A DNA stretch of 64,000 bases from CAJQGY01 sp964417685 (GCA_964417685.1 CAYQIT010000001.1:124001-188000); one strand, 5' to 3'; shown: positions 1 to 9,574, numbered from the stretch's first letter. Notes: generated from the letters alone by a model not told the origin. A program made the numbers and translations.

Positions 1-142
1 TTATAATTGAATTGTTGTAAAACCAATCACCATTTCTATCGATTGAAATGGTTTGTCCAATACATAAATCAGGATTCCATTTATCTACCGGAGGAAAGTT
101 TGATGAGTGTTGAATATTTTTAGCTATATCAGAAATAGTCAT
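1..142 (-). CDS. DUF1285 family protein, N-terminal part (runs off left edge)
   Basis: I translated the reverse strand from the ATG at 142. The 47 visible residues include PPVDKWNPD, CIGQTISIDRNGDW and a following FYN stretch. This resembles the start of the DUF1285 family, which typically has a P-P-x-x-x-W-x-P motif followed by a short D-x-x-G-x-W strand. The biochemical role of that family is not established. The start overlaps the end of the upstream LysE-type gene by 14 bases, so it is probably the last visible gene of the long leftward operon. The gene is cut by the window edge, so its length cannot be judged. Confidence 0.6.
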   Translation of the reverse strand, partial: MTISDIAKNIQHSSNFPPVDKWNPDLCIGQTISIDRNGDWFYNNSII

Positions 143-731
143 AAATAGAGGAAAGGATTATGAAAAGACCTATGCCGCATAAGATAGTTGATACTATGAT
201 CTTAACTAAAAAATTATCGTAAATATTTAAGTAATTGTATTTAGAAGAAGTAAGCAATATGCTCAAAAATGAAAACCAAAGTGATGTACATAATGCAAAA
301 TATATAGGATAAATATAAAAGAATAGGCCCTCTATTGATTCAACAAGAATTGAGAACAAACTAATAAAAAAAATGAATGCTTTTATATTGAATATATTTG
401 TTATGAAACCGATAAGAAAATTACCAGAAGCATTAGAAGATACCATCTCAGTTTTTGATGACTCTGAAATAAAAAATGAAACGCCTATATAAAAAATATA
501 AGCTCCACCAATAAGACTGATAAAAATTTTAATAGGTGGATAATTCACAACAAGCAATGAGATGCCTGTAACTGCAAGGATGCAATGAATTAAGATACCT
601 GAACCAATTCCAATTGCTGTATATATGCCAGCAGCTCTCCCCTTTTTTGAACATTGATTGATTATTATCGCAGTATCAGGACCTGGGCTTGTTAGCGCGA
701 TAAAAAATGCGATTGTTGAAGAAAAAAACAT
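129..731 (-). CDS. LysE/RhtB family amino-acid exporter
   Basis: This is a 200-residue integral membrane protein of the size usual for LysE/RhtB translocators. The N-terminus carries the family signature SPGPD at about residues 15-19, inside the first membrane helix. About five to six hydrophobic helices follow, with a G-x-x-x-Y-x-x-x-x-G pattern in the third. Members export amino acids, homoserine lactones or related small metabolites across the inner membrane; the substrate cannot be told from sequence. It starts 2 bases after murB ends and overlaps the DUF1285 start, so it is co-transcribed with the cell-envelope genes. No functional link to them is obvious. Confidence 0.85.
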   Translation of the reverse strand: MFFSSTIAFFIALTSPGPDTAIIINQCSKKGRAAGIYTAIGIGSGILIHCILAVTGISLLVVNYPPIKIFISLIGGAYIFYIGVSFFISESSKTEMVSSNASGNFLIGFITNIFNIKAFIFFISLFSILVESIEGLFFYIYPIYFALCTSLWFSFLSILLTSSKYNYLNIYDNFLVKIIVSTILCGIGLFIILSSIYDYF

Positions 732-733
732 AC

Positions 734-1732
734 TTATGAAATAATCCTTGGTTCAATTTCAAGGTCAATATTAAATGTTGTTTTTACCTTTGATTGAATT
801 TCAGATGCTAATTTAAGGACTTCTTGTTGTGATGCATTACCATTTGTTGATAAAACAAGGTTATGCTTTGAAGAAATTGAAACATTGTCATAACTATTTA
901 AAGAATTTTTAATAAGTTCAATTAGGCGAGCAGCCCCAACTTTTGAATAATTTTCATCAATTTTCCAAAGTATTAGATCATCTAAATTATGACTTGATAG
1001 GTTAATATCAGATAATTTCACAATAGGATTCTTAAAAAAACTGCCTGCATTTGGTTCTTTGCTTGGATCTGGAAGAACCTTCATTCTAATTGTACTGACT
1101 ATGTTTGATACCTCTTTAGGGTTGAGTTGTTGACCAGATTGAATTTTTTTATTTACCTCATGCGAAAGAGATTTATAGTTAAGATTTAATTCACCATTTT
1201 TCTTAATTTTAAAATCTACATGGGTAATTAAAAAATTTGATTCTTTAAAAATTGAATTTCTATATTCAAAATTACATTGAGCATTATCAAAAGAATTATG
1301 AATTCCTTTATCTAGATCATAATAATGCACATTTCTAATAAGTTGTTGAACATCAGCTCCATAAGCTCCAATATTTTGAATTGGCGCAGCTCCAACAGAG
1401 CCAGGTATTAATGAAAGATTTTCAAAGCCATAATAGTTTTTATTTATAGCGTAGTTAACTAAATCCTGCCAATTAACCGATGATCCAACCCTGAGAATCC
1501 CCTCATCTAATTCAAGTATTTCATCTGATATATAAGAAATTGCTAAACCTTTATATCTAGAAGGAGGCACAAGATTTGTACCTTCGCCAAGGATAAAATA
1601 ATCTAAGCATTTATCATTAATAAATCTGAACAATTTATCTAAATCATTAAGATTATTAATTTCTGCTCCATAATCTGCAACAGAATTAATTTGAAGAGAG
1701 TTTTTAATTGAATAATTTTCTTTAAGAATCAT
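734..1732 (-). CDS. murB: UDP-N-acetylenolpyruvoylglucosamine reductase
   Basis: MurB reduces UDP-GlcNAc-enolpyruvate to UDP-MurNAc with NADPH and FAD, the second committed step of peptidoglycan synthesis in the cytoplasm. The protein has 332 residues, close to the E. coli type I enzyme. The FAD-binding segment LGEGTNL is near residue 49, IPGSVGAAPIQNIGAYG is near residues 108-124, AGSFFKNP (with the serine proton donor) near 229-236, and the C-terminal glutamate in IEPR. Its start overlaps the end of kdsB by 11 bases, so the two are translationally coupled. The kdsB-murB adjacency matches the order in Pseudomonas, where ptpA lies between them; no ptpA is present here. Confidence 0.95.
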   Translation of the reverse strand: MILKENYSIKNSLQINSVADYGAEINNLNDLDKLFRFINDKCLDYFILGEGTNLVPPSRYKGLAISYISDEILELDEGILRVGSSVNWQDLVNYAINKNYYGFENLSLIPGSVGAAPIQNIGAYGADVQQLIRNVHYYDLDKGIHNSFDNAQCNFEYRNSIFKESNFLITHVDFKIKKNGELNLNYKSLSHEVNKKIQSGQQLNPKEVSNIVSTIRMKVLPDPSKEPNAGSFFKNPIVKLSDINLSSHNLDDLILWKIDENYSKVGAARLIELIKNSLNSYDNVSISSKHNLVLSTNGNASQQEVLKLASEIQSKVKTTFNIDLEIEPRIIS

Positions 1733-2447
1733 TATTTATAAAATTAATTGCTCTATCAACATCATCTTGGGTATCTATTCCTGGTGGAATCGATTTGTCA
1801 GTGATTGAAATATAAATCTTATATCCATTATCAAGAAATCTTAATTGCTCAAGCTTTCTAGATATTTCATTATGAGTAGGCTTAAGAGCTATTAATTCTT
1901 TTAATTTTTTAAATGAATAACCATATATTCCAATATGTTGATAAAAATTATTATATTTATTTACATTTACTTCTCGCAGAAAGTCATTAGCAAAAGACGC
2001 ATCATTGATTATTGCTTTTACGCAATTAGGGTTAGTGATTAAATCCAGATCATCTAACAAATGTGCAGCAGTAATAACATCACAGCTATTTTGGTCATAT
2101 TCATCTATAAGTTTATTTACAACAGATGCAGGCATGAAAGGCTCGTCGCCTTGCAAGTTTATTATTAACCTATCATCATCAATATTTAGTATTTCTGCTG
2201 CTTCATGAACTCTATCAGTTCCTGAGATGTGATCTTTGTCTGTCATTAGAACATCATTGGTAAATGTAGATACATGATCAAGAATTTCCTTTGAGTCAGT
2301 AGCTATATAGACATCATCACTTATAGATATTGCATTTTCATAAACTCTTTTGATTAATGATTTACCAGCCAAATCAATTAAAGCCTTATTCTTAAGTCTT
2401 GTTGAACCAATTCTAGATGGAATAATTATTACTGGTTTTGAAGCCAT
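1722..2447 (-). CDS. kdsB: 3-deoxy-manno-octulosonate cytidylyltransferase (CMP-KDO synthetase)
   Basis: KdsB activates KDO with CTP to CMP-KDO for lipopolysaccharide inner-core synthesis. The 241-residue length is normal. Visible motifs are the N-terminal nucleotide-binding segment IIPSRIGSTRLKNKAL (near residues 7-22), SGTDRVHEA, and NLQGDEPFMP near residue 97. It begins one base after the stop of the MsbA-LpxK gene and overlaps murB at its end, so it sits inside a tight lipid A/peptidoglycan operon. The order msbA-lpxK-kdsB is the conserved one in gammaproteobacteria, which supports the call independently of the motifs. Confidence 0.95.
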   Translation of the reverse strand: MASKPVIIIPSRIGSTRLKNKALIDLAGKSLIKRVYENAISISDDVYIATDSKEILDHVSTFTNDVLMTDKDHISGTDRVHEAAEILNIDDDRLIINLQGDEPFMPASVVNKLIDEYDQNSCDVITAAHLLDDLDLITNPNCVKAIINDASFANDFLREVNVNKYNNFYQHIGIYGYSFKKLKELIALKPTHNEISRKLEQLRFLDNGYKIYISITDKSIPPGIDTQDDVDRAINFINNDS

Positions 2448-2448
2448 T

Positions 2449-5214
2449 TTATTTAGAAATACTTTTTAATTTAGTATCAATTTTTTCTATAAAACTATCT
2501 GTAACATCTGCATCAACAGTAAGGTACCAAATTTTATTATTATTAAAATGCTTACATTTTGAAGCATCTTTTTCAGTCATTAATATTGGGTGCTGATCTA
2601 AAAAATGAAGATCATTGGTATTATATTTATGATGATCTGGGAATGGATGTTTGTTTATTTTGAAGCCTAGTCTATTTAAAGTATCAAAAAAACGACCGGG
2701 GTTGCCCAGACCAGCTACAGCATGAACTTCTTTATGCATTGGCCATTGATCAACAGGATAAGATTTACCGCTATTTAAATGAACAAATTTTGAAGGGCTT
2801 ATGTTCATTAAAAATTCATCATTTTCTGTTGGGCCGCTATTATTAACGATAAAATCAGCATCTTTAAGCCTTTTTTTAGATTCTCTTAAAGGACCAGCTG
2901 GAAAAACTAAATTATTACCAAATCTTCTTTTTCCATCTATTACAACAATTTCTATATCTCTTTTGAGACTGTAATGCTGTAAACCATCGTCTGTTATAAC
3001 AACGTCGCAATCATGATTTGATAAAAGAGTATCAACAGCCCTCACCCTATCTCTATCGATATAAAAAGGGAGGTTTAGTTTTGATAGAATTTGAGCCTCA
3101 TCACCAGTAGCTTTTACAGGTGAATCAGCGTCAACTTTCATAGTTTTTTTATAATTACCGCCATAACCCCTACTCACAAGCCCAGGTTTATATCCTAAGT
3201 TTAAAAGCTCGGATGCTATATGTTTAACTAGAGGTGTTTTACCAGTTCCACCAATTGTTAAATTACCAACAACTATAACTGGAACATCTTTTTTTAAAGT
3301 CGGAAGATTTTTTAAGTATTTATTTCTTCTTCTATTAGTGAGGAATGTCATTAATAACGAAAAAGGATACAAAAGGTACAACCAAATACTCTTCTTATAC
3401 CAACTATCCACAACAAAGCTTGATGATTCTTGATCTTCATATTCAGGAACAAACAACTGTTTGGATTGTGTAACCACAGTTGCTGAGGACCCATCATCTT
3501 CAAATTTATTCTTATAAAGTGATTTATATAAACCATCGAGAGCTAATAATTCTGAATGCGTGCCTGTTTCACTTATCATCCCGTCATCTAAAACAATTAT
3601 TTTTGATGCATTTTCAATTGTTGATAGTCTGTGAGCAATAACAATAGTTGTTCTATTTGTTATTAATTTTTCCAAAGCCTCTTGGACTATGAGTTCGGAT
3701 TCACTATCCAATGCAGAAGTTGCTTCATCAAGAATAATTATCGGTGAGTCTTTATAAAATGCTCTTGCTATAGCTAGTCTTTGACGCTGTCCACCAGATA
3801 ATAAAACACCATCATCACCAATTTCAGAATCATAACCTTCTGGTAGATTTTCTATAAAACCCTCACAACCAGCGAGTTTAGCTGATTCAATCATTTTTTC
3901 TTCGTTGATTGAATCATCACCATAAGCAATATTCTTGGCTATAGTGTCATTAAATAATGTTGGCGATTGATTTACTATGGAGATTGAGTTTCTAAGATGA
4001 TCTAAGGAATAATCTTTAATAGATATAGAGTCAATAGTTATATCACCTGCGGAGAAGTCATAAAATCTAGGGATAAGATTAGCAATAGTTGATTTACCAG
4101 AACCTGATCTTCCTACAATAGCAATAGTTTCATGCTGATTAATTTTAAAACTTAGATTCGATAAGATTTGGCCACCAGTATTATATGAAAAAGATACATC
4201 TTTAAACTCAATAATTCCGTTTATTGAGTTTTCAACATCACCATCATTGTTTTCATTAACTTCATCTAATTGTTCAAAAATTTCATTAGCTGCGGCAAGA
4301 CCTTTTTGCACAATAATGTTTATATTAGATAACTGTCTTACAGGTTTGGCCATAAGACCAGCAGCTGTAAAAAATGCAACAAATGTTTCTGCGTCTAAAC
4401 TTATACCAAGTTGAGAGCCCAGAGCAAAATAAGCCACAAGAGATAGTGATACAGATACAAGTATTTGAATGATAGGTGTAGCTAAATTTCCTGTTGCCTC
4501 GAGTTTTAAATTTTGGTTTTTATTAGATGAATTTGCTTCTAAAAATCTTGTATTTTCATAATCTTGGGCATTAAACGATTTTATTTCTAAATGACCATCA
4601 ACTGCCTCAGATGCTATATGAGTTACATCACCCATGGCAGTTTGGATTCTTTTCGCTAATTTTTTTAGACGCTTACCAGCAATATAAACAATTAATGCTA
4701 TTAAAGGAGCTGTAACTATAAGCAAAAGCGTTAATTTAAAATTAAGATATGACATGTACACAAAAAGACCAACAAGTAAGAAACCCTCTCTTACAAATGT
4801 TTTTACGGCACTGGATGCAGCAGCAGAAACTTGAGTTGTTGTGAATGTGATTCTATTTATAAGCTGACCTGACTGATTTGAATCAAAATATGACTTAGGT
4901 AAGTCATGCAATTTTTTAAATAGCTCTGCCCTGAGATCATGAACAATGCCAAAACCAACTCTTGACATAAAATAATTACCAACAAAAAAACCAAGCCCTC
5001 TGCCAAAAGCTATACCAATTAATGAGAGTGCTAAAAGTGAGTGCAATCCTGTTTCTTCGTCATTAATAAATCCTATTATTCGTCTAATCCATTCGACAGC
5101 GGCAATGTCAGCGAATGCAAATGCAATAAAACCAAGCACACTTATAAAGAAAGACCATTTATATCTAAAGGTATAGGATAAGAGTCTTCTAAAGCTGCCT
5201 TTATTATTGTTCAT
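2449..5214 (-). CDS. msbA-lpxK: MsbA-LpxK fusion: lipid A flippase ATPase joined to tetraacyldisaccharide 4'-kinase
   Basis: One uninterrupted 921-residue frame holds two normally separate proteins. Residues 1-575 are a complete MsbA-type ABC exporter: six membrane helices in the first 310 residues, Walker A GRSGSGKS at 368-375, signature LSGGQRQ at 472-478, Walker B IIILDEATS at 492-500 and the switch histidine at 528. A polar, acidic linker of about 25-30 residues follows. From about 603 there is a complete LpxK: an N-terminal membrane-associated segment (WYKKSIWLYLLYPFSL), P-loop NLTIGGTGKTP at 651-661, SRGYGG, DDGLQH at 742-747 and MTEKDASK near 879. LpxK phosphorylates the 4' position of lipid A precursor at the inner membrane, and MsbA flips finished core-lipid A. 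The gene overlaps exbD by 4 bases. All key motifs of both halves are intact, so both activities are expected. Confidence 0.93.
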   Translation of the reverse strand: MNNNKGSFRRLLSYTFRYKWSFFISVLGFIAFAFADIAAVEWIRRIIGFINDEETGLHSLLALSLIGIAFGRGLGFFVGNYFMSRVGFGIVHDLRAELFKKLHDLPKSYFDSNQSGQLINRITFTTTQVSAAASSAVKTFVREGFLLVGLFVYMSYLNFKLTLLLIVTAPLIALIVYIAGKRLKKLAKRIQTAMGDVTHIASEAVDGHLEIKSFNAQDYENTRFLEANSSNKNQNLKLEATGNLATPIIQILVSVSLSLVAYFALGSQLGISLDAETFVAFFTAAGLMAKPVRQLSNINIIVQKGLAAANEIFEQLDEVNENNDGDVENSINGIIEFKDVSFSYNTGGQILSNLSFKINQHETIAIVGRSGSGKSTIANLIPRFYDFSAGDITIDSISIKDYSLDHLRNSISIVNQSPTLFNDTIAKNIAYGDDSINEEKMIESAKLAGCEGFIENLPEGYDSEIGDDGVLLSGGQRQRLAIARAFYKDSPIIILDEATSALDSESELIVQEALEKLITNRTTIVIAHRLSTIENASKIIVLDDGMISETGTHSELLALDGLYKSLYKNKFEDDGSSATVVTQSKQLFVPEYEDQESSSFVVDSWYKKSIWLYLLYPFSLLMTFLTNRRRNKYLKNLPTLKKDVPVIVVGNLTIGGTGKTPLVKHIASELLNLGYKPGLVSRGYGGNYKKTMKVDADSPVKATGDEAQILSKLNLPFYIDRDRVRAVDTLLSNHDCDVVITDDGLQHYSLKRDIEIVVIDGKRRFGNNLVFPAGPLRESKKRLKDADFIVNNSGPTENDEFLMNISPSKFVHLNSGKSYPVDQWPMHKEVHAVAGLGNPGRFFDTLNRLGFKINKHPFPDHHKYNTNDLHFLDQHPILMTEKDASKCKHFNNNKIWYLTVDADVTDSFIEKIDTKLKSISK

Positions 5215-5615
5215 AAGGTTATAGTTCTAATTTGCACTTGTGCATATCCATTCTTATTTAAAATATCCATAAGCTCAATTACCCATTGGTGATAAGCATT
5301 CTCCTCAGCACTGAGTATAACTGTATCAAGGTTATTATCTAATCCAAATACAAGTTCATTCACTAAATCTTTATTAACTATAGGGGCCATGACCCCATTA
5401 ACAATCACGGTTCCATCAGATAATATAGATACTTCGTTCTGAAGTTGGACAGTATTAGATGCAAATGATTCTGTTTTAGGTAATTCTAATGATAGGAACT
5501 GTGAATCACCAACTTTTGATGTAACTACAAAAAAGATCACTAGCAGAAAAACAATATCAATTAAAGGCGTTATCTCAAGTGAGAAACTTTTATTATTTGA
5601 TTTAATAAATTTCAT
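5211..5615 (-). CDS. exbD: ExbD/TolR-family biopolymer transport protein
   Basis: This 134-residue protein has a short cytoplasmic N-terminus, one membrane helix at about residues 17-34 and a periplasmic domain, the usual ExbD/TolR layout. The essential proton-channel aspartate is visible in PLIDIVFLL (residue 20). With ExbB it forms the proton-driven motor that energises TonB receptors, two of which are encoded elsewhere in this window. It overlaps both exbB (1 base) and the downstream msbA-lpxK gene (4 bases). In Pseudomonas an exbB-exbD pair occupies the same place next to lpxK, so this is an ancestral arrangement. TolR is the alternative reading. Confidence 0.88.
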   Translation of the reverse strand: MKFIKSNNKSFSLEITPLIDIVFLLVIFFVVTSKVGDSQFLSLELPKTESFASNTVQLQNEVSILSDGTVIVNGVMAPIVNKDLVNELVFGLDNNLDTVILSAEENAYHQWVIELMDILNKNGYAQVQIRTITL

Positions 5616-6214
5616 TATTTATTAATAACATCAATAAAATCAGAAATTTCAGCTTGTAAATTAATCAATAAATGAGAAATTTTTTGCTCAAAGTATTTAT
5701 GCATAACTAGACCAGGAACAGCAATAAATAAACCAAATGCAGTGGTTATTAGTGCTTGAGAAATGCCTTCAGCTAAAATGTCAGGATTTGCACCAGTAAC
5801 CTCGGATAAGCCAGTAAATGCAGTAATCATGCCTACTACAGTGCCAAGCAGCCCCAATAAAGGACTTATCGTAGCAAGGGTTCCAAGCATTGTTAGATTT
5901 CTCTCTAAAGAATGTTGGACTTCAGACGCCTTTTCTTCAATTTTTGATTCTAAATTTTCTCTTGGAAGATCTTTATACTTAATACAATTTATTAGAAGAT
6001 AGCCAAGTGATGATAGCTGAGAAATTTCTTCAGATTGCCTCTGATTTAATATACCTTTGTTATAAAGATTTATAATTTGATTTTTTAATCCATTTGGAGA
6101 AACCAACCTGCTTTGTAAGAACCATAGCCTTTCTATAGTTATTGATATTATGAGAACAGAGCAAGCTAGCAATGGCCACATAAATACTCCACCTGCAATT
6201 ATAAATTCGCTCAT
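5615..6214 (-). CDS. exbB: ExbB/TolQ-family proton channel protein
   Basis: This 199-residue protein has an N-terminal helix at about 8-28, a cytoplasmic loop, and two C-terminal helices containing LGTLATISPLLGLLGTVVGM and ALITTAFGLFIAVPG. Those motifs are diagnostic for the MotA/TolQ/ExbB family. It pairs with the ExbD encoded immediately downstream. It overlaps the end of lolD by 4 bases. The length is shorter than typical E. coli ExbB (about 244) because the N-terminal periplasmic extension is missing, as in many marine ExbB proteins. Confidence 0.9.
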   Translation of the reverse strand: MSEFIIAGGVFMWPLLACSVLIISITIERLWFLQSRLVSPNGLKNQIINLYNKGILNQRQSEEISQLSSLGYLLINCIKYKDLPRENLESKIEEKASEVQHSLERNLTMLGTLATISPLLGLLGTVVGMITAFTGLSEVTGANPDILAEGISQALITTAFGLFIAVPGLVMHKYFEQKISHLLINLQAEISDFIDVINK

Positions 6215-6882
6215 AGCTGCATTAACCCTCTTTTATCTAAGATATATTTTCTATCTAGAATATTCACAAAATCATTATCGTGAGTAGCAACAACTATTGC
6301 AACATCATTTTCATGGCAAAGGTTGATAACTAATTCTTGAATATTTTCCGCATTTTTTTTATCTAAATTGCCAGTCGGCTCATCAAGGAAAATAAAATCT
6401 GGTTTATTGATCATAGCTCTTGCTACAGCCACTCTTTGCTTTTCTCCACCTGAAAGTTTCCATGGAAGATGATTAACTCTATTAGACAATCCGATTGAAT
6501 CAACTAACTCTATTACTGTGGTATTAGAATTAGATATATCACCTCTCAATTGAAGAGGTAGCATGATATTTTCGTATACCGTTAAGTCTTCTAAAAGATG
6601 ATGATGTTGGTAAACAAACCCAAAATTATTTAGTCTAATTGATGCTTTATCTTTAGAAGACAGAGTGTCTGTATTGATTTTGTTTAAATGAATTGATCCT
6701 GAAGTTTGTTTATCCAATAAAGCTAGTATCTGCAATAATGTTGATTTCCCTGAACCAGAGGCTCCTGTTATGGCTATTGTTTCTCCTTTATTGATATCAA
6801 GATTGATATCTTTAAGCACTTTAATTTCATAATCTTCAATAACGAAGTTCTTAGAAATATTATTGGCGATAAGTTTACTCAT
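6211..6882 (-). CDS. lolD: Lipoprotein-releasing system ATP-binding protein LolD
   Basis: LolD is the ATPase of the LolCDE complex, which extracts mature lipoproteins from the inner membrane and passes them to LolA. The 223-residue sequence has Walker A TGASGSGKS at 39-47, a Q-loop in FGFVYQHHHLL (the FQ/YQ-H-H-LL pattern is typical of LolD), signature LSGGEKQRVA near 143-152 and Walker B FIFLDEPTGNLD. It overlaps the membrane subunit gene by 8 bases upstream and exbB by 4 bases downstream. A LolA candidate lies at 40573-41064 in the same window. Confidence 0.93.
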   Translation of the reverse strand: MSKLIANNISKNFVIEDYEIKVLKDINLDINKGETIAITGASGSGKSTLLQILALLDKQTSGSIHLNKINTDTLSSKDKASIRLNNFGFVYQHHHLLEDLTVYENIMLPLQLRGDISNSNTTVIELVDSIGLSNRVNHLPWKLSGGEKQRVAVARAMINKPDFIFLDEPTGNLDKKNAENIQELVINLCHENDVAIVVATHDNDFVNILDRKYILDKRGLMQL

Positions 6883-8122
6883 GTCTCAATATCTCAATTG
6901 GATCCAGTCGATTTACTCTCATTGCAGGTATCAATGATGATAAGAGACTAAATATAAATGAAATAAAACATATCCATATAATTTGATATGCATCAAAATG
7001 ATATGGAAAATAATTTATAAAGTATGCGTCTAACATCCCTCTATTATTTATTGTTTCAAGTAATGCAACTAATGAATCTAAATTTATTGTAACAACTAGA
7101 CCCAAAATCAACCCAAAGAGTATCCCAATTGAACTTACTAAAATACCTTGGAAAAGAAAAATTTTTACTAATTGAGAGTTATTTGCCCCAATTGTTTTAA
7201 GAATACCAATTTCTCTTTCCTTGGATTTAACAGTCATTATTATGGTTGATAAAACTAAGATAGAAGCAACTCCAATTATTAAAAATAACATTAAGCCAAT
7301 TAATATTTTTTCAAATTTTATTGCTTCAAATAAAGTCCCATGCGTGCTTTTCCATGTAACGACTTCAAAATAATTATTGCTTACAAGATTATCCTCTATT
7401 GAATAGAATGCATCTCTTGCTATTTTGTCAGCCATAAATAAGTCATCAGTTTTAAGTCTAATAGAATAAGTTGACGAACTATCAATTATTTTAATTTTTT
7501 GAGCAAGAGAATGAGATATCAAAACAAGAGCCTGGTCTAACTCTGATCTTAATTCATACAAACCAACAACCTTTAATTTTATTGATTGTGGAAATGAACC
7601 GAGAAGAGTTGTCTTAATATCCGAAGTTGTTATTGATACAGAATCACCTATATTGATATTAAGGTGTGAAGCAAGCCAACTTCCAATAATTATGGAATTA
7701 TTTTGTTGCAGATCCTTGATATCACCAACGAGCATATTATCTGGAAGTATGGATATTGATGATTCTAGGACTTCATCAATACCAACAATATTTACACCCC
7801 TGCTTGATTCATTAGATGAGATTAGACCTTGAAGCTCTATATAAGGCGCTGAACTAATAACAGAATCAGATTGATTTAGTTGATCAACAATTAATTCATA
7901 TTCTTGGATTGGTGTATCAGATTTAATAATTGCATGAGGTACAACACCAAGAATTTTATTTTGCAGCTCTCTTTCAAATCCATTCATTACAGACATTACA
8001 ATAATTAAACTGCTAACACCTATAATTAATCCTAGTATTGCTAGAAAAGAAGTAAATGAAAAAACTCCTCCTCTGTTAGACCTTAAATATCTAAAAGCTA
8101 AATTTAAGGAGAGAGAAGACAC
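6875..8122 (-). CDS. lolC: Lipoprotein-releasing system permease (LolC/LolE family)
   Basis: The 415-residue protein has the family architecture: one helix at about 20-47, a large periplasmic MacB-like domain (about 50-265), then three helices in the C-terminal 150 residues. The N-terminal segment LAFRYLRSNRGG and the segment MTVKSKEREIGILKTIGA near the third helix are characteristic. Only one LolC/E gene is seen next to lolD, whereas E. coli and Pseudomonas encode both lolC and lolE there. A single permease acting as a homodimer (often called LolF) is likely unless a second copy lies elsewhere. It starts 13 bases after the aldehyde dehydrogenase gene. Confidence 0.9.
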   Translation of the reverse strand: MSSLSLNLAFRYLRSNRGGVFSFTSFLAILGLIIGVSSLIIVMSVMNGFERELQNKILGVVPHAIIKSDTPIQEYELIVDQLNQSDSVISSAPYIELQGLISSNESSRGVNIVGIDEVLESSISILPDNMLVGDIKDLQQNNSIIIGSWLASHLNINIGDSVSITTSDIKTTLLGSFPQSIKLKVVGLYELRSELDQALVLISHSLAQKIKIIDSSSTYSIRLKTDDLFMADKIARDAFYSIEDNLVSNNYFEVVTWKSTHGTLFEAIKFEKILIGLMLFLIIGVASILVLSTIIMTVKSKEREIGILKTIGANNSQLVKIFLFQGILVSSIGILFGLILGLVVTINLDSLVALLETINNRGMLDAYFINYFPYHFDAYQIIWICFISFIFSLLSSLIPAMRVNRLDPIEILRHE

Positions 8123-8135
8123 AGCAATTGGATGA

Positions 8136-9566
8136 CTATTTAAGAATAGATTTTACAAATTTCTCAAAACCTTCTTTATATGGAGGTCTGATTTTATCAA
8201 AAGAGAAATCCATCTTAAAACCAACATCTTTAAATACTGCTCTAGGGTTTGAAAAGTTTTTAAAACCGTCATGTGAATGATAACGACCCATTCCAGATGG
8301 CCCAACACCTCCAAAAGGTAAGTCTTTTTGTTGGATATGGCCAACGACATTATTAATGGTCACACCACCTGAAGATGTGTTATTTAAAACATTTTCTTGC
8401 TCATCTGTATTATTACCAAAGTAATATAAACCTAATGGTCGATCTTTTTTATTAATAGTCTTTATTGCCTCATCAACATCATCAAACTCAACAACCGGTA
8501 ATACTGGTCCAAAGATTTCTTCATGCATTACATTCATATCTTCAGTAGTATTCGTAATTATTGTTGGAGGTACTTTATAGAATTCTTGCTGGCTAAAGTC
8601 TTCACCAGCAGGATTGATTTGATTTATATCTGCACCTTTTTCTTTAGCATCATCAATTAAAGAATTAATTCTGTCAAAATGCCTTTCATTGATTATTGAT
8701 GTGTAATCATCATTATCTTTAATGGTTGGATAGAATTCTTTAATAGCCTCTTCAGAATATTTGATAAATTCATCTTTTTTACTTTTATGAATGAGCACAT
8801 AATCAGGAGCTAAACAAATCTGACCAGCGTTCATTGTCTTTCCGAACATGATTCTTTTTGCCGAAACTTTCATATCAGCCCCTTCACTTATAACAACAGG
8901 TGACTTGCCACCAAGCTCCAAAGTAACAGGTACTAAATTTTGAGATGCTGCATTCATAACATGTTTGCCAACATTACCACTCCCTGTATAAAGCAAATGA
9001 TCGAAATGAAGTTTTGAGAATGCTGCTCCTACTTCAGGCCCACCTAAAAAGGTAGCAAACTCAGACTCATCGTAATACGAATCACACAAAGACTTCATAA
9101 GGTTAGAAGTTTCAGGTGTTAATTCACTTGGCTTATGCATTACCTGATTACCTGCTGCAAATATTGCAGCAAGTGGCCCAAAAGCAAGATTGACTGGAAA
9201 ATTCCAGGGTGAGATCATACCAACAGTTCCCAGAGGTTCGTATCTTATGTATGACTTGGCACCTAATAGACCAAATGGAAAATTACTTGAACGTTTTTCT
9301 TTTTTTGTCCATTTTTTAATATTAGATATTGCATGATTTATTTCCGGGATGATTGTGTATACATCAGTCATTAATGAAGCATTCTTTGATCTATTACCAA
9401 AATCTGAATTTAATGCATCAATAAAGTCATATCTATTTTCTTCAACTAAAGTTTTCAGTCTATTTAATCTATCAACTCTTAATTCAATTGAAGGTACTCC
9501 ATCATCAATAAAAGTCTTTTTTTGCAAGTTAAGTGTTTGTTGCATTTTTTCATAAATATTATCCAT
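8136..9566 (-). CDS. Coniferyl-aldehyde-type NAD(P)+ aldehyde dehydrogenase
   Basis: This is a complete 476-residue ALDH superfamily enzyme. ISPWNFP (Asn122), the general base in LELGGKSP (Glu217), the catalytic cysteine in NAGQICLAPDY (Cys251) and EEIFGPVLPV are all in place. The short form without an N-terminal extension, and the segment GAKSYIRYEPLG, most resemble the coniferyl aldehyde/fatty aldehyde dehydrogenase subgroup of proteobacteria. It would oxidise a long-chain or aromatic aldehyde to the acid. It lies 8 bases after a dienoyl-CoA-reductase-like SDR gene, which hints at lipid-derived aldehydes, but the real substrate is unknown. Confidence 0.88.
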   Translation of the reverse strand: MDNIYEKMQQTLNLQKKTFIDDGVPSIELRVDRLNRLKTLVEENRYDFIDALNSDFGNRSKNASLMTDVYTIIPEINHAISNIKKWTKKEKRSSNFPFGLLGAKSYIRYEPLGTVGMISPWNFPVNLAFGPLAAIFAAGNQVMHKPSELTPETSNLMKSLCDSYYDESEFATFLGGPEVGAAFSKLHFDHLLYTGSGNVGKHVMNAASQNLVPVTLELGGKSPVVISEGADMKVSAKRIMFGKTMNAGQICLAPDYVLIHKSKKDEFIKYSEEAIKEFYPTIKDNDDYTSIINERHFDRINSLIDDAKEKGADINQINPAGEDFSQQEFYKVPPTIITNTTEDMNVMHEEIFGPVLPVVEFDDVDEAIKTINKKDRPLGLYYFGNNTDEQENVLNNTSSGGVTINNVVGHIQQKDLPFGGVGPSGMGRYHSHDGFKNFSNPRAVFKDVGFKMDFSFDKIRPPYKEGFEKFVKSILK

Positions 9567-9574
9567 TATTCCCC

